DNA from: Gammaproteobacteria bacterium
GTDB taxonomy: Bacteria > Pseudomonadota > Gammaproteobacteria > Eutrophobiales > Eutrophobiaceae
DNA length: 64,000 nucleotides
Assembly: GCA_004297165.1 (NCBI GenBank)
Contig: SCUJ01000006.1
Coordinates: 868,001-932,000 of the forward strand
Direction: 5' to 3'
Part shown: positions 54,295 to 62,610 of the stretch, one piece after another
Layout of the letters: each line of letters starts with the position of its first letter
How positions within the stretch are numbered: position 1 is the first letter of the stretch
Notes under the pieces: generated by a model
Database searches by the model: none
Told to the model about the DNA's origin: nothing
What the model saw: the letters and a program-made list of their open reading frames with translations, nothing else
Program-made: the position numbers and the translations under genes

Positions 54295-55833
54295 ATGTCA
54301 ATGACTGACCCACAACAACCCACGACGGACAGCGCCATCGGCGAATTCAATCCATCCTCCCGGCGCCGGCGGAAACGCCGCAATTATTTTCTGCTAATCG
54401 CCGCCGTCATCGTCGTCGCCATCGGCGTATCGCTCTGGCTCAAGGACGATGCGCAAGTGGCGGAAGACCAGCCCCTCATCGAGACTGTAACGAAAGGAAA
54501 TATTGAAAATACCGTGGCCGCCGCCGGCAGTCTGAAACCGCTCAAGGTCGTGGAAGTCGGCGCCCAGGTGTCGGGACTGCTCCAGAAACTGCATGTGGAA
54601 GTCGGCGATGTCGTCAAGGAAGGCCAGTTGCTGGCCGAGATCGACGCCCGCGTGCAGGCCTCCCGCGTGGAGGCGAGCCGCGCCAATCTCGCCGCGCTGG
54701 AGGCGCAGATCGACGCGCGCAAGGCGGGGCTCGAACTGGCGCGCGCCAATGCCGCCCGTCAGGAACGGCTGCGGACGGACAAGGCAACGAGCCAGCTCGA
54801 CTATGACAACGCCGTTAATGCCCTCGCCTCCGCGGAATCCAGCCTGACACAATTGCAGAAACAGATTGAGCAAAGCCGCGCGAGTCTCGATAGCGACGAA
54901 ACCACGCTGGAATACAGCAAGATCTTCGCCCCCATCGGCGGCACCGTGGTGTCGATCGACATGATTGAAGGGCGCACGCTGAACGCGGTGCAGATGGCCC
55001 CGACCATCCTGCGGATCGCCGACCTTTCGACAATGACCGTGCAGACCGAGATCTCCGAGGCGGATATCGCGAGCGTGAAGAAAGGGATGGAGGTCTATTT
55101 CACCACCCTCGGCGGCGGCGATCGACGCTGGTACAGCAAGGTGCGGCAGATCCTCCCCACACCGCTCGTGGAGAACAATGTGGTTTTATACACCGGTCTC
55201 TTTGACATCGAAAACGCGGATGGCAGCCTGATGCCCGAGATGACGGCGCAGGTTTTTTTCGTCACCGAGGCCGCGCGCGATGTCCTGACTGTCCCGATCG
55301 GCGCCCTGACCTTCGCCGAGGACGCCCAGCCCGGTAACGCCGCTCCGCAAATGGCGGCCGGATCCGGACCCGGTGGCATGCCACCCGCTGGCGCGATGCC
55401 GGGCGGACGTCCCGGCGGCGCCGGTGGCGCCATGGTTTTCAATGGCGAGATGACCGAGGAGATGCGCCAACGCATCCGCGAGCGCATTGCGCAAGGCGGC
55501 GGCTTTCCCGGTGGCGGTCCGCCGCCCGGAGGCTTTCCCGGCGGCTTCGGCCGTCCTGGCAACGGCATGTCACAAGGCGCGGCCGGCGCCCCGCCCGCCC
55601 GCCGCGACGCAACCGTCAAGGTTGTGCGCGTGGACAATTCTACCGAAGAACGCAAGGTTGTGATCGGCGTGAGCAGCCGGATCAAGGCCGAGGTGATCTC
55701 GGGATTGGCCGAAGGCGAAAAGGTGGTGGCCGGCATCGTCCAGGCGGAATCCACTGAAACGGAACAACAGGCCGGCAGTAATAACAACTTCCGTGGGCCG
55801 CCCGGCGGTTTCATGCCTCCGTTCATGCGTTAA
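54295..55833 (+). CDS. macA: MacA-like periplasmic adaptor with a Gly/Pro/Met-rich insertion
   Basis: The 512-residue adaptor has an N-terminal membrane helix (NYFLLIAAVIVVAIGVSLWL), a lipoyl domain (GAQVSGLLQKLHVEVGDVVKEGQ), a helical hairpin and a beta-barrel. A low-complexity stretch of about 100 residues, rich in Gly, Pro and Met (GSGPGGMPPAGAMPGG, GGFPGGGPPPGGFPGG), breaks the membrane-proximal domain at about residues 345-440. The ATPase-permease MacB follows. The pair exports a peptide, macrolide-like compound or lipid. Confidence 0.88.
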   Translation: MSMTDPQQPTTDSAIGEFNPSSRRRRKRRNYFLLIAAVIVVAIGVSLWLKDDAQVAEDQPLIETVTKGNIENTVAAAGSLKPLKVVEVGAQVSGLLQKLHVEVGDVVKEGQLLAEIDARVQASRVEASRANLAALEAQIDARKAGLELARANAARQERLRTDKATSQLDYDNAVNALASAESSLTQLQKQIEQSRASLDSDETTLEYSKIFAPIGGTVVSIDMIEGRTLNAVQMAPTILRIADLSTMTVQTEISEADIASVKKGMEVYFTTLGGGDRRWYSKVRQILPTPLVENNVVLYTGLFDIENADGSLMPEMTAQVFFVTEAARDVLTVPIGALTFAEDAQPGNAAPQMAAGSGPGGMPPAGAMPGGRPGGAGGAMVFNGEMTEEMRQRIRERIAQGGGFPGGGPPPGGFPGGFGRPGNGMSQGAAGAPPARRDATVKVVRVDNSTEERKVVIGVSSRIKAEVISGLAEGEKVVAGIVQAESTETEQQAGSNNNFRGPPGGFMPPFMR

Positions 55834-55856
55834 CGCGATCGTCCGACACCCTGGCT

Positions 55857-57854
55857 ATGGACACCAAGACAGCCACTGCCCTAACCTCGGCGGCGATCCC
55901 CCTGATCGAATTGCGGGAGGTCAGCCGGACCTTCGTCACTGGCGGCGGAGTCGAGGTCCAGGCCCTGCGCGGGATCTCCCTGAAGATCTACCCCGGCGAG
56001 TTCGTCGCCATCATGGGACAATCCGGATCCGGTAAATCCACCTTGATGAACGTCCTCGGTTGTCTGGACCGGCCGACAGGCGGCGCCTATCTGTTCGCCG
56101 GGCGCGATGTGAAGACCTTCGATCCGGACGGACTCGCCTGGTTGCGGCGCGAGGCCTTCGGTTTCATCTTCCAGAGCTACAACCTCCTGCCCACCGCGAC
56201 CGCGGAGGAGAACGTCGAGATACCGGCGATCTATGCGGGGATTTCGGCGAAGGATCGGATCATACGCGCGGATGGTCTGCTGGCCTCGTTGGGGCTCGGA
56301 GATCGGCTGGATCACCGGCCGAGTCAGTTGTCCGGCGGCCAGCAACAGCGCGTCTCCGTCGCCCGCGCCCTGATGAATGGCGGCAACGTGATCCTCGCCG
56401 ATGAACCTACCGGGGCGCTGGACTCGAAGAGCGGGACCGAGGTCATCGCCCTGCTCGACGATCTCGCGCGCAAGGGACACACGGTCATCCTCATCACCCA
56501 TGACGCCAAGGTCGCATCCCATGCGGACCGGATCGTCGAGATCCGCGACGGCGAGATCGTAAAGGATAGCGGACCGGCCAAGGGCAGGACCGACGTTGCG
56601 AATAATGCCGGATTGCGGGACCTCTTCCGTATCCGCGAGGCCTCGCATTTCCTGGCCGGCGAGGCGGAGGCCATCCGCATGGCCTTGCGCTCCCTCTATG
56701 CGAACCTCTTCCGCACGGTGCTGACCCTGCTGGGCATCGTCATCGGCATCTCCTCGGTCGTGGTCATGCTCGCGATTGGCGAGGGCTCGCAACAACAGGT
56801 CGTGGAGCGCATCAGCTCCATCGGCGGCACCAACATGCTGAACCTGCAACCCGCGCGGGGTCAGGGCCAGTTCCGCGACATGCCGTCCACCCTCACCTTC
56901 GAGGACGCCGACGCCATCCTCGAAGGCGTGCCGAATGTGCTTTATACGCTGCCGGAATTGACCGGGATGTACACGGTGCGCGCCGGACATCAGGACCATT
57001 CCACGCAGATCACGGCCACCTCCGAAGTGCTTCCGGAGGCGCGCGCCTGGCAGCTTGCCCGGGGCGTGTTCTTCACCCGCGAGGACAGCAACCGCTATTC
57101 GGCGGTGGCGGTGCTCGGCGCCACGGCGGCCGAGGAATTGTTTCCCGAAGGAAATGACCCGCTCGGCGAGTATATCCTGATAGGCAAGGTGCCGTTTCAG
57201 GTCATCGGCGTCCTCACCCGCAAGGGCGGGTCATCCGGCTTTGGCGGGCGCGATCAGGATGACAACGTCTTTGTACCGTTGAAGACGGGCGGCCTGCGCT
57301 TGTTCGGTCAGACGATCGCCCGCAGCATCGCGGTAACGGTGGACGACATCGAACGCATGGACAAAACGGAGAAGGACTTGATCGATTTCATGACCGCGCG
57401 CCATGGCTCGGAGGATTTCCGGATCTTCAATGCCGCCGAGATGCTGGAGACGGTCTCCGCGACCCTGGAGACCTTCACCATGCTGCTGGGATCGGTCGCG
57501 GCGATCTCGCTCCTGGTCGGCGGCATCGGCATCATGAACATCATGCTGGTCTCGGTGACCGAACGGACCCGCGAGATCGGGATCCGCATGGCGACCGGCG
57601 CGCGCCAGGGCGATATCCTCTCGCAATTTCTGTCGGAGGCGATCGTCGTCTCCGGCTTCGGCGGCGTCATCGGCATATTGCTCGGGGTCGGCATCGGCTC
57701 GATCATCGGCAATTTCGGCATACCGATCCTGTTCACCCCAAAGCCGATGATCCTGGCGTTTACCTGCGCCGCCTCGACCGGCCTCATCTTCGGGTTCGCC
57801 CCGGCGCGCAAGGCCGCGCGGCTCGATCCCGTCGTCGCCCTTGCCAATGAATGA
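55857..57854 (+). CDS. macB: MacB-type ABC exporter (ATPase fused to FtsX-like permease)
   Basis: The 665-residue protein has an N-terminal ATPase with Walker A GQSGSGKST, signature LSGGQQQRVSVARAL and Walker B ILADEPTGALD. Four helices follow with a large periplasmic domain and the FtsX-type end VSVTERTREIGIRMATGARQGDIL. It works by mechanotransmission with MacA and a TolC-like duct. Its end overlaps the outer-membrane gene by eight bases. Confidence 0.92.
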   Translation: MDTKTATALTSAAIPLIELREVSRTFVTGGGVEVQALRGISLKIYPGEFVAIMGQSGSGKSTLMNVLGCLDRPTGGAYLFAGRDVKTFDPDGLAWLRREAFGFIFQSYNLLPTATAEENVEIPAIYAGISAKDRIIRADGLLASLGLGDRLDHRPSQLSGGQQQRVSVARALMNGGNVILADEPTGALDSKSGTEVIALLDDLARKGHTVILITHDAKVASHADRIVEIRDGEIVKDSGPAKGRTDVANNAGLRDLFRIREASHFLAGEAEAIRMALRSLYANLFRTVLTLLGIVIGISSVVVMLAIGEGSQQQVVERISSIGGTNMLNLQPARGQGQFRDMPSTLTFEDADAILEGVPNVLYTLPELTGMYTVRAGHQDHSTQITATSEVLPEARAWQLARGVFFTREDSNRYSAVAVLGATAAEELFPEGNDPLGEYILIGKVPFQVIGVLTRKGGSSGFGGRDQDDNVFVPLKTGGLRLFGQTIARSIAVTVDDIERMDKTEKDLIDFMTARHGSEDFRIFNAAEMLETVSATLETFTMLLGSVAAISLLVGGIGIMNIMLVSVTERTREIGIRMATGARQGDILSQFLSEAIVVSGFGGVIGILLGVGIGSIIGNFGIPILFTPKPMILAFTCAASTGLIFGFAPARKAARLDPVVALANE

Positions 57855-59370
57855 GAATTACTCGATGCCAGGAATGAATCCGCTTTGCAGGGTGGGCACG
57901 CCTTCTGTGCCCACGCGGGAAAACAATGTTGGGCTGCATTTCATTCCGCCCAACCTACGCGCGCTTCGTAGTAGGGTGGGCACGTCGTTCGTGCCCACGC
58001 TGCTATTCCTCCTCTCCGCGTGTGCGACCACCGATGTCCCGAAACTCGCGGATACGGATGTCCCCGGGAACTGGCAGGGTCCCGTTGAATCGTCCGCGGC
58101 CGAATGGCCGGACAAAACCTGGTGGGACAATTTCAAGGACCCGGAACTCACCACCCTGGTCGGTCAGATACAGGAAAATAATCTCGACCTTGCCTCGAAC
58201 CGGCGCAACCTGATCGCGGCGCAGCTTACCCTGAAGGAGGCCGGTTTCAATCTCTGGCCCACCCCTTCTGTCACAGCCGGCATCGGCAGCGGTTATACCG
58301 AGACCCGTTTCAATGGACTGACCACTTCATCCGGGCCCGACTCGCCCTCGCGGATTGGTCTTTCGCTGAGTTATAACAACATCCTGAGCAAACCGGCGGA
58401 ATACGATCGCGCGGTTGCGGAATACGACTCCAGGGTCGCGCAGCTCTCTGACCTCGCGTTGAACATACTCGGCACGGCCTCCTCCACCTATTTCCAGATC
58501 CTGCTGACCCGCGACAAGATCGAGGCGGCGAAACAGAATGTCGCGAATGCCGAGGCCATTGGCGCGATCGCCCAGTCCCGCGTGGACTCCGGGGTGGCCG
58601 TGCCCATCGAGGCCCTGCAGCAGCGGATCGCCATTCAGCGGGAACGTTCCAACCTGAGCAGCCTAACCCAGAACGACCTGGCGGCACGGGCCTCGCTCGC
58701 CCTGTTGTTGGGCCGGAGCGTTCAAGGTTTCGACATCAAGGGCCAGACGCTCGCGGATATCCAGATTCCGGTCGTACGGCCCGGTCTGCCCTCCGACCTG
58801 TTGATCCGTCGTCCCGATCTGGTGCAGGCCGAAGCAAATCTGCGCGGCGCCACATCCAACGTGGATCTGGCGCGGCTCGCCTTTCTTCCGCAGATCTCGC
58901 TGACCGGCGGCGTCAACGCCTCCAGCACCTCGCTCCTGGATATCGTCGCCTCGCCCACCTCGGTCTTTTCACTCAGCGCGGATCTCGTCCAGACCCTGCT
59001 GGATAACGGCCGCCGCACGCGCAATCTGGAACAGACCAGGCTCACCCTCGAAAACAACCTCGCGAGCTACCGCAAGGCCGTGTTGAACGCCTTCAACGAC
59101 ATCGAAGTGCAGTTGAGCAACATCCGGTTATTGGACGAGCAGGGTCAGGTGGCCTTCGACAATCTCGGCGCCGCCGAGGAGGCCTTCCGGATCGCGCAGG
59201 CCAGATACCGCGAAGGCGTCATCGACTACCAGTCCGTGCTCAACGCGCAGAACACGCTGTTTGCCACGAGAAATACCTTTCTCGACAACAAGCTGCAGCG
59301 GTTGAACGCCATGGTGGGTTTCTATCAGGCTCTGGGCGGCGGCTGGCAAACAGGCGCGGAGCTGCCCTGA
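57847..59370 (+). CDS. NodT/OprM-type outer-membrane efflux lipoprotein with repeat-derived N-terminus
   Basis: The protein has about 507 residues. After a lipobox (LLFLLSAC) the RND/NodT-type channel has two repeats of OEP helices, such as WWDNFKDPELTTLVGQIQENN, LLIRRPDLVQAEANLRGA and ARYREGVIDYQSVLNAQNT. It should be the outer-membrane exit for MacAB. The first 45 or so codons are made of two GTGGGCA palindromes and a TTGGGC/GCCCAA palindrome, so the n-region of the signal is unlike any normal lipoprotein. The start is uncertain among ATG 57847, 57865 and 57874. Confidence 0.85.
   Translation: MNENYSMPGMNPLCRVGTPSVPTRENNVGLHFIPPNLRALRSRVGTSFVPTLLFLLSACATTDVPKLADTDVPGNWQGPVESSAAEWPDKTWWDNFKDPELTTLVGQIQENNLDLASNRRNLIAAQLTLKEAGFNLWPTPSVTAGIGSGYTETRFNGLTTSSGPDSPSRIGLSLSYNNILSKPAEYDRAVAEYDSRVAQLSDLALNILGTASSTYFQILLTRDKIEAAKQNVANAEAIGAIAQSRVDSGVAVPIEALQQRIAIQRERSNLSSLTQNDLAARASLALLLGRSVQGFDIKGQTLADIQIPVVRPGLPSDLLIRRPDLVQAEANLRGATSNVDLARLAFLPQISLTGGVNASSTSLLDIVASPTSVFSLSADLVQTLLDNGRRTRNLEQTRLTLENNLASYRKAVLNAFNDIEVQLSNIRLLDEQGQVAFDNLGAAEEAFRIAQARYREGVIDYQSVLNAQNTLFATRNTFLDNKLQRLNAMVGFYQALGGGWQTGAELP
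57888..57998. repeat. Cluster of three palindromic repeats inside the lipoprotein signal region
   Basis: GTGGGCA/TGCCCAC hairpins at 57892-57914 and 57976-57998 flank a TTGGGC...GCCCAA palindrome at 57929-57953. The outer hairpins are the same family as the element at 17152-17234; the middle one resembles the GTTGGG...CAACCTAC half of the composite repeat at 30.8 kb. The whole cluster is read in frame by the outer-membrane lipoprotein gene. Confidence 0.85.
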
Positions 59371-59377
59371 TTGATCG

Positions 59378-59483
59378 TCATTCCGGCGAAGGCCGGAACC
59401 CCGACAAAAACAATTTATTGCTGGATGCCGGATCAAGATCAAGCGCGGCATGACGGGATCGTTGATATTGCAGAGATTCCCGA
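59378..59483. repeat. Partial MITE-like repeat
   Basis: CATTCCGGCGAAGGCCGGAA and GCTGGATGCCGGATCAAG, then GCATGACGGGATCG, match the interior of the MITEs at 33931 and 41943, and the end TTGCAGAGATTCCC resembles their terminal repeat. The other end is not recognisable, so this is a decayed or truncated copy. It lies in the gap between the efflux lipoprotein and the toxin gene. Confidence 0.6.
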
Positions 59484-59521
59484 GGATCACATTCGTTATG
59501 ATTCCTGAAATCCCTTGAGCA

Positions 59522-59538
59522 ATACTCCATTGGAGTAT
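59522..59538. promoter_or_regulatory. Operator palindrome of the toxin-antitoxin operon
   Basis: ATACTCCA and TGGAGTAT form a perfect 8-bp inverted repeat around one T, ending 11 bases before the toxin ATG. This position and form fit an operator bound by the HTH antitoxin for autoregulation. Confidence 0.7.
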
Positions 59539-59549
59539 ATCATCGCGCG

Positions 59550-59903
59550 ATGATAACCGTAGCCGAAACAAGGATGTTTCAGCGGAAGGCAGCCCGTTTG
59601 CTGTCTGAAACGGATTTAGATGATCTGATAGCCTATCTGGCCGAACATCCCAGCGCCGGAATCATCATGGAAGGGACAGGAGGCATACGTAAACTGCGGT
59701 GGGCACGGACTGGCGGCGGTAAAAGCGGCGGACTCCGGGTTATCTATTATTTTCACGACGAATTAATGCCACTGTATTTGCTGACTGTCTTTGGCAAGAA
59801 TGAAAAAGCGAATTTAACAAAAGCGGAATGTAATCTTCTGGCAAAGACAGTTAAAGAATTGGTGGCCTTCTGGAGGCAACGCAATGAGCAAAGCATATAC
59901 TGA
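59550..59903 (+). CDS. higB: RelE/HigB-type toxin
   Basis: The 117-residue protein has the RelE fold features of the HigB2-like group: FQRKAARLLSETDLDDLIAYLAEHP, IRKLRWARTGGGKSGGLRVIYYF and LYLLTVFGKNEKANLTKAE. Such toxins are ribosome-dependent mRNA interferases. It precedes the antitoxin and overlaps it by 20 bases, the toxin-first order of HigBA. The palindromic operator lies just upstream. Confidence 0.85.
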   Translation: MITVAETRMFQRKAARLLSETDLDDLIAYLAEHPSAGIIMEGTGGIRKLRWARTGGGKSGGLRVIYYFHDELMPLYLLTVFGKNEKANLTKAECNLLAKTVKELVAFWRQRNEQSIY

Positions 59904-60171
59904 AATAACCGCTGGCCTTGCGGATGCGATTTCCCATGCCAAGGGGAAGAGGTCCCGGGCCAGGATAAATCGTCCCGACCCCATCGATGTCAAAGCCATC
60001 CGGGAGAAAACGGGCATGAGCCAGCAGCGCTTCTGCACTGCATTCGGCATTTCACTCGGAACGTTACGGCATTGGGAGCAAGGCTTACGGGCGCCAAGAG
60101 GGGCGGCGCGCGTATTGCTCAAGGTGGTTGCCAGCAATCCAAAAACGGTTATGAATGCAATTGCGAATTGA
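59884..60171 (+). CDS. higA: HTH (HigA-type) antitoxin
   Basis: The 95-residue protein has an XRE-like helix-turn-helix (DVKAIREKTGMSQQRFCTAFGISLGTLRHWEQGLRAPRG). It should bind the toxin and the operator at 59522-59538. GGAGGCAACGC upstream supports the ATG. It ends three bases before the convergent GGDEF-EAL gene. Confidence 0.87.
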   Translation: MSKAYTEITAGLADAISHAKGKRSRARINRPDPIDVKAIREKTGMSQQRFCTAFGISLGTLRHWEQGLRAPRGAARVLLKVVASNPKTVMNAIAN

Positions 60172-60174
60172 CCG

Positions 60175-62073
60175 CTAACCAATCACGCTTTCGGCCTCTG
60201 CCGGCTGGCTGAGCCGGGCAAGGTGCTGTTCGGACTGCTCCCACCATTCGACAAACTTCCCCGCGGGCAGCGGCGGGCTGAAGAGAAACCCCTGTAAATA
60301 ATCGCAGCCGGCGTTCACCAGAAATTCCACCTGCGCCGGCGTCTCGACGCCCTCGGCCACGGTTTTCAGATGCAGTGTGTTGGCGAGCGCGATGATGGCG
60401 AGCGTGATCCCCACGTCCTCCTTGTCGCCCGGCAGATCCATCACGAAACTGCGATCGATCTTCAGGGTCGTGATGGGAAAGCGTTTCAGATAGCCCATCG
60501 AGGAGAAGCCGACCCCGAAATCGTCGATTGACAGACTGACGCCCAGTGCCCGCAGTTGTTTCAGCATGTTGAGATTGGACTCGATGCCCTCCATGAGCAG
60601 GGTCTCGGTCAATTCCAGCTCGAGTTTTTCGGGCGTCAGGCCGCTGGTTGTCAGCGCCTCCGCGACCACCTTCACGAATTCCGGGTCCCGGATCTGCAAT
60701 GATGAAACGTTGATCGAGATTGAAATCCCCCCGTGCTTCTCGCGCTCCCAGGCCGCGGCCTGCGCGCAGGCCTTGCGCAGCACCCAGGCGCCAATGGGGA
60801 TGATGAGCTGACTCTCCTCGGCGACCGGGATGAATTCCGCCGGGCTGATAAACCCAAATTCCGGATGCCGCCAGCGCAGCAATACCTCCGCGCCGACGAT
60901 GCAACCGCGCTTGAAATCCACCTTGGGCTGAAAATACAGTTCCATCTCCTCGCGCTCCAGCGCGAGGCGCAGCCGCCCTTCCAGATTCATCCGCCGATCC
61001 GCCTTCACCGTCATCTCCCGGCGGAACATGGCCGAGGTGTTTTTGCCCGCCTGTTTGGCGTGATACATCGCCATATCGGTATGACGGATAAGCCGTTCCG
61101 TGGTGTCCGCATGCTCGGGGAACATGCCGATGCCGCAGCTTGCCGTGACGTAGACTTCCTGCGACGAAATCGTGTACGGCGCGGCTATCTTCTCGATCAG
61201 ATTACCGGCCACATCGGTGGCCTGACGGCCATCGGCGATATTTTCCAGGATCACGGCGAACTCGTCGCCGCCGAGGCGGCAGATGATGTCGCCGCGCCGG
61301 AGACTCTGATGCAGGCGCTGGGCCACGGATTGCAGGAGCGCATCGCCGGCCTGATGTCCAAGGGTGTCGTTCACATACTTGAAGTTATCCAGATCGATAA
61401 GCAGCAAGGCGACATGGCCGCCGAAGCGCCGGGTCCGCTCCATGGAGAACGCGATGTGCTCGTTGAAGGCATGCCGATTATAGAGATTGGTGACGGGATC
61501 GAAATGCGCGAGATAATGCAGACGTTCCTCCGCGTGCCGCACCGCCTTGTGCAGACTGGAAATCAGCACTTTTGCGATAACAATCGACAACACGAAGGCG
61601 AGCAAGGTCGTGCCGGCGAAGATGGCCAGCCGGATGAGGATTTGCCCCTGGCTGCCGGTGAGTTGCAAGGTGCCAAGCGAGGCGCCCCGATAGACAATGG
61701 GCTGGGTTACCTCCACCTTGCCCCAGATCGCGGCGTCGAAGGGATTCGCGGCCGCGGGATCGCCGCCGGTTCGCTCGTAGGCGGCCAGCGGATTGCCTTC
61801 CGCATCCAGTATGACCGCGGCGATGATCGTTTCCGAGGCGTGCAATGATTGGAGGATTTCGGTCGCGGCCTGCCGGTCCGCGAAGGCCACTGCCGCCTGG
61901 ACATTGTCGCCGACGATGCGGGCCTGCACCGAGAGGTCCAGCCGGTAGGTGGCGGAGAGAGACCAGTATTGGAACAAGGTAAGCAGGCCGCCGGCGATCA
62001 GCAGGGCGATGGCCACGCTGAGCAGGCTGAGCCGCTCCGGCTGCGCCGATATGAGTTCCCGGATCCTGATCAT
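60175..62073 (-). CDS. Membrane GGDEF-EAL cyclic di-GMP enzyme (YfiN-like sensor half)
   Basis: The 632-residue protein has two membrane helices around a periplasmic CHASE8-like domain (YRLDLSVQARIVGDNVQAAVAF), then GGDEF (RLGGDEFAVI) with an RRGD inhibitory site, and an EAL domain. The EAL motif reads EVL (GAEVLLRW), but the other metal and catalytic residues (SINVSS, ELTET, DDFGVGFSS, KIDRSF, AEGVET, YLQGF) are present. It may both make and break cyclic di-GMP. Its ATG overlaps the YfiR stop, so YfiR likely controls it from the periplasm. Confidence 0.92.
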   Translation of the reverse strand: MIRIRELISAQPERLSLLSVAIALLIAGGLLTLFQYWSLSATYRLDLSVQARIVGDNVQAAVAFADRQAATEILQSLHASETIIAAVILDAEGNPLAAYERTGGDPAAANPFDAAIWGKVEVTQPIVYRGASLGTLQLTGSQGQILIRLAIFAGTTLLAFVLSIVIAKVLISSLHKAVRHAEERLHYLAHFDPVTNLYNRHAFNEHIAFSMERTRRFGGHVALLLIDLDNFKYVNDTLGHQAGDALLQSVAQRLHQSLRRGDIICRLGGDEFAVILENIADGRQATDVAGNLIEKIAAPYTISSQEVYVTASCGIGMFPEHADTTERLIRHTDMAMYHAKQAGKNTSAMFRREMTVKADRRMNLEGRLRLALEREEMELYFQPKVDFKRGCIVGAEVLLRWRHPEFGFISPAEFIPVAEESQLIIPIGAWVLRKACAQAAAWEREKHGGISISINVSSLQIRDPEFVKVVAEALTTSGLTPEKLELELTETLLMEGIESNLNMLKQLRALGVSLSIDDFGVGFSSMGYLKRFPITTLKIDRSFVMDLPGDKEDVGITLAIIALANTLHLKTVAEGVETPAQVEFLVNAGCDYLQGFLFSPPLPAGKFVEWWEQSEQHLARLSQPAEAESVIG

Positions 62074-62603
62074 GTGCCGCCCGTCACTTTCACCGCAAGG
62101 TTGAGGAGTCTCGCGCCGATTGTGAGTTCGGCGGCGCCCGTCGCGGCGAGATTCACTTCAAACACGATCTTTTTGCGCTCTTTGAGTAATCCGATCGCCA
62201 CGCCCTGTTGTATCGCATCCGGAATATCGGATACGGTCAGGACACAATCGCCGTCAAGACTGGCCATCAATTCACGCAGATCGGTTTTCTGTACGGAGGG
62301 GATGTACAACAGGTCGCAATCCTTCACCGGTGCGCCGCTCACGACCCGCACAATAACCGGCCGGCCGTGCAGCGCCCGTTTCGCAAGCGCCAGCCCGCCG
62401 GGGCCGAGGGCATCGGCCCCGTACTGGCAGATATCGAAGGTCGTGCGGCGATGATGTTCCGGCCATTCCACAAACAAGGCGATATTATAGAGGTACGCCG
62501 CCTTGAGTTCCTCCTCGGAGGCGGTCTGGGCCGGGATGTCATTCATCATGACAGCCAGCAGCGCTGATATCAGGCATCCGGTCAACTGGCCGCGTGGATT
62601 CAT
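62070..62603 (-). CDS. yfiR: YfiR family periplasmic regulator
   Basis: The 177-residue protein has a signal (LISALLAVMMNDIPAQT) and the YfiR/DUF4154 pattern: EELKAAYLYNIALFVEWPEH, FDICQYGADALGPGG and the C-terminal KIVFEVNLAATGAAELTIGARLLNLA. YfiR binds and represses the periplasmic domain of YfiN-type cyclases and responds to redox or envelope stress. It sits between the TonB receptor and its partner enzyme, coupled to the latter by ATGA overlap. Confidence 0.9.
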   Translation of the reverse strand: MNPRGQLTGCLISALLAVMMNDIPAQTASEEELKAAYLYNIALFVEWPEHHRRTTFDICQYGADALGPGGLALAKRALHGRPVIVRVVSGAPVKDCDLLYIPSVQKTDLRELMASLDGDCVLTVSDIPDAIQQGVAIGLLKERKKIVFEVNLAATGAAELTIGARLLNLAVKVTGGT

Positions 62604-62610
62604 TCCCGGC

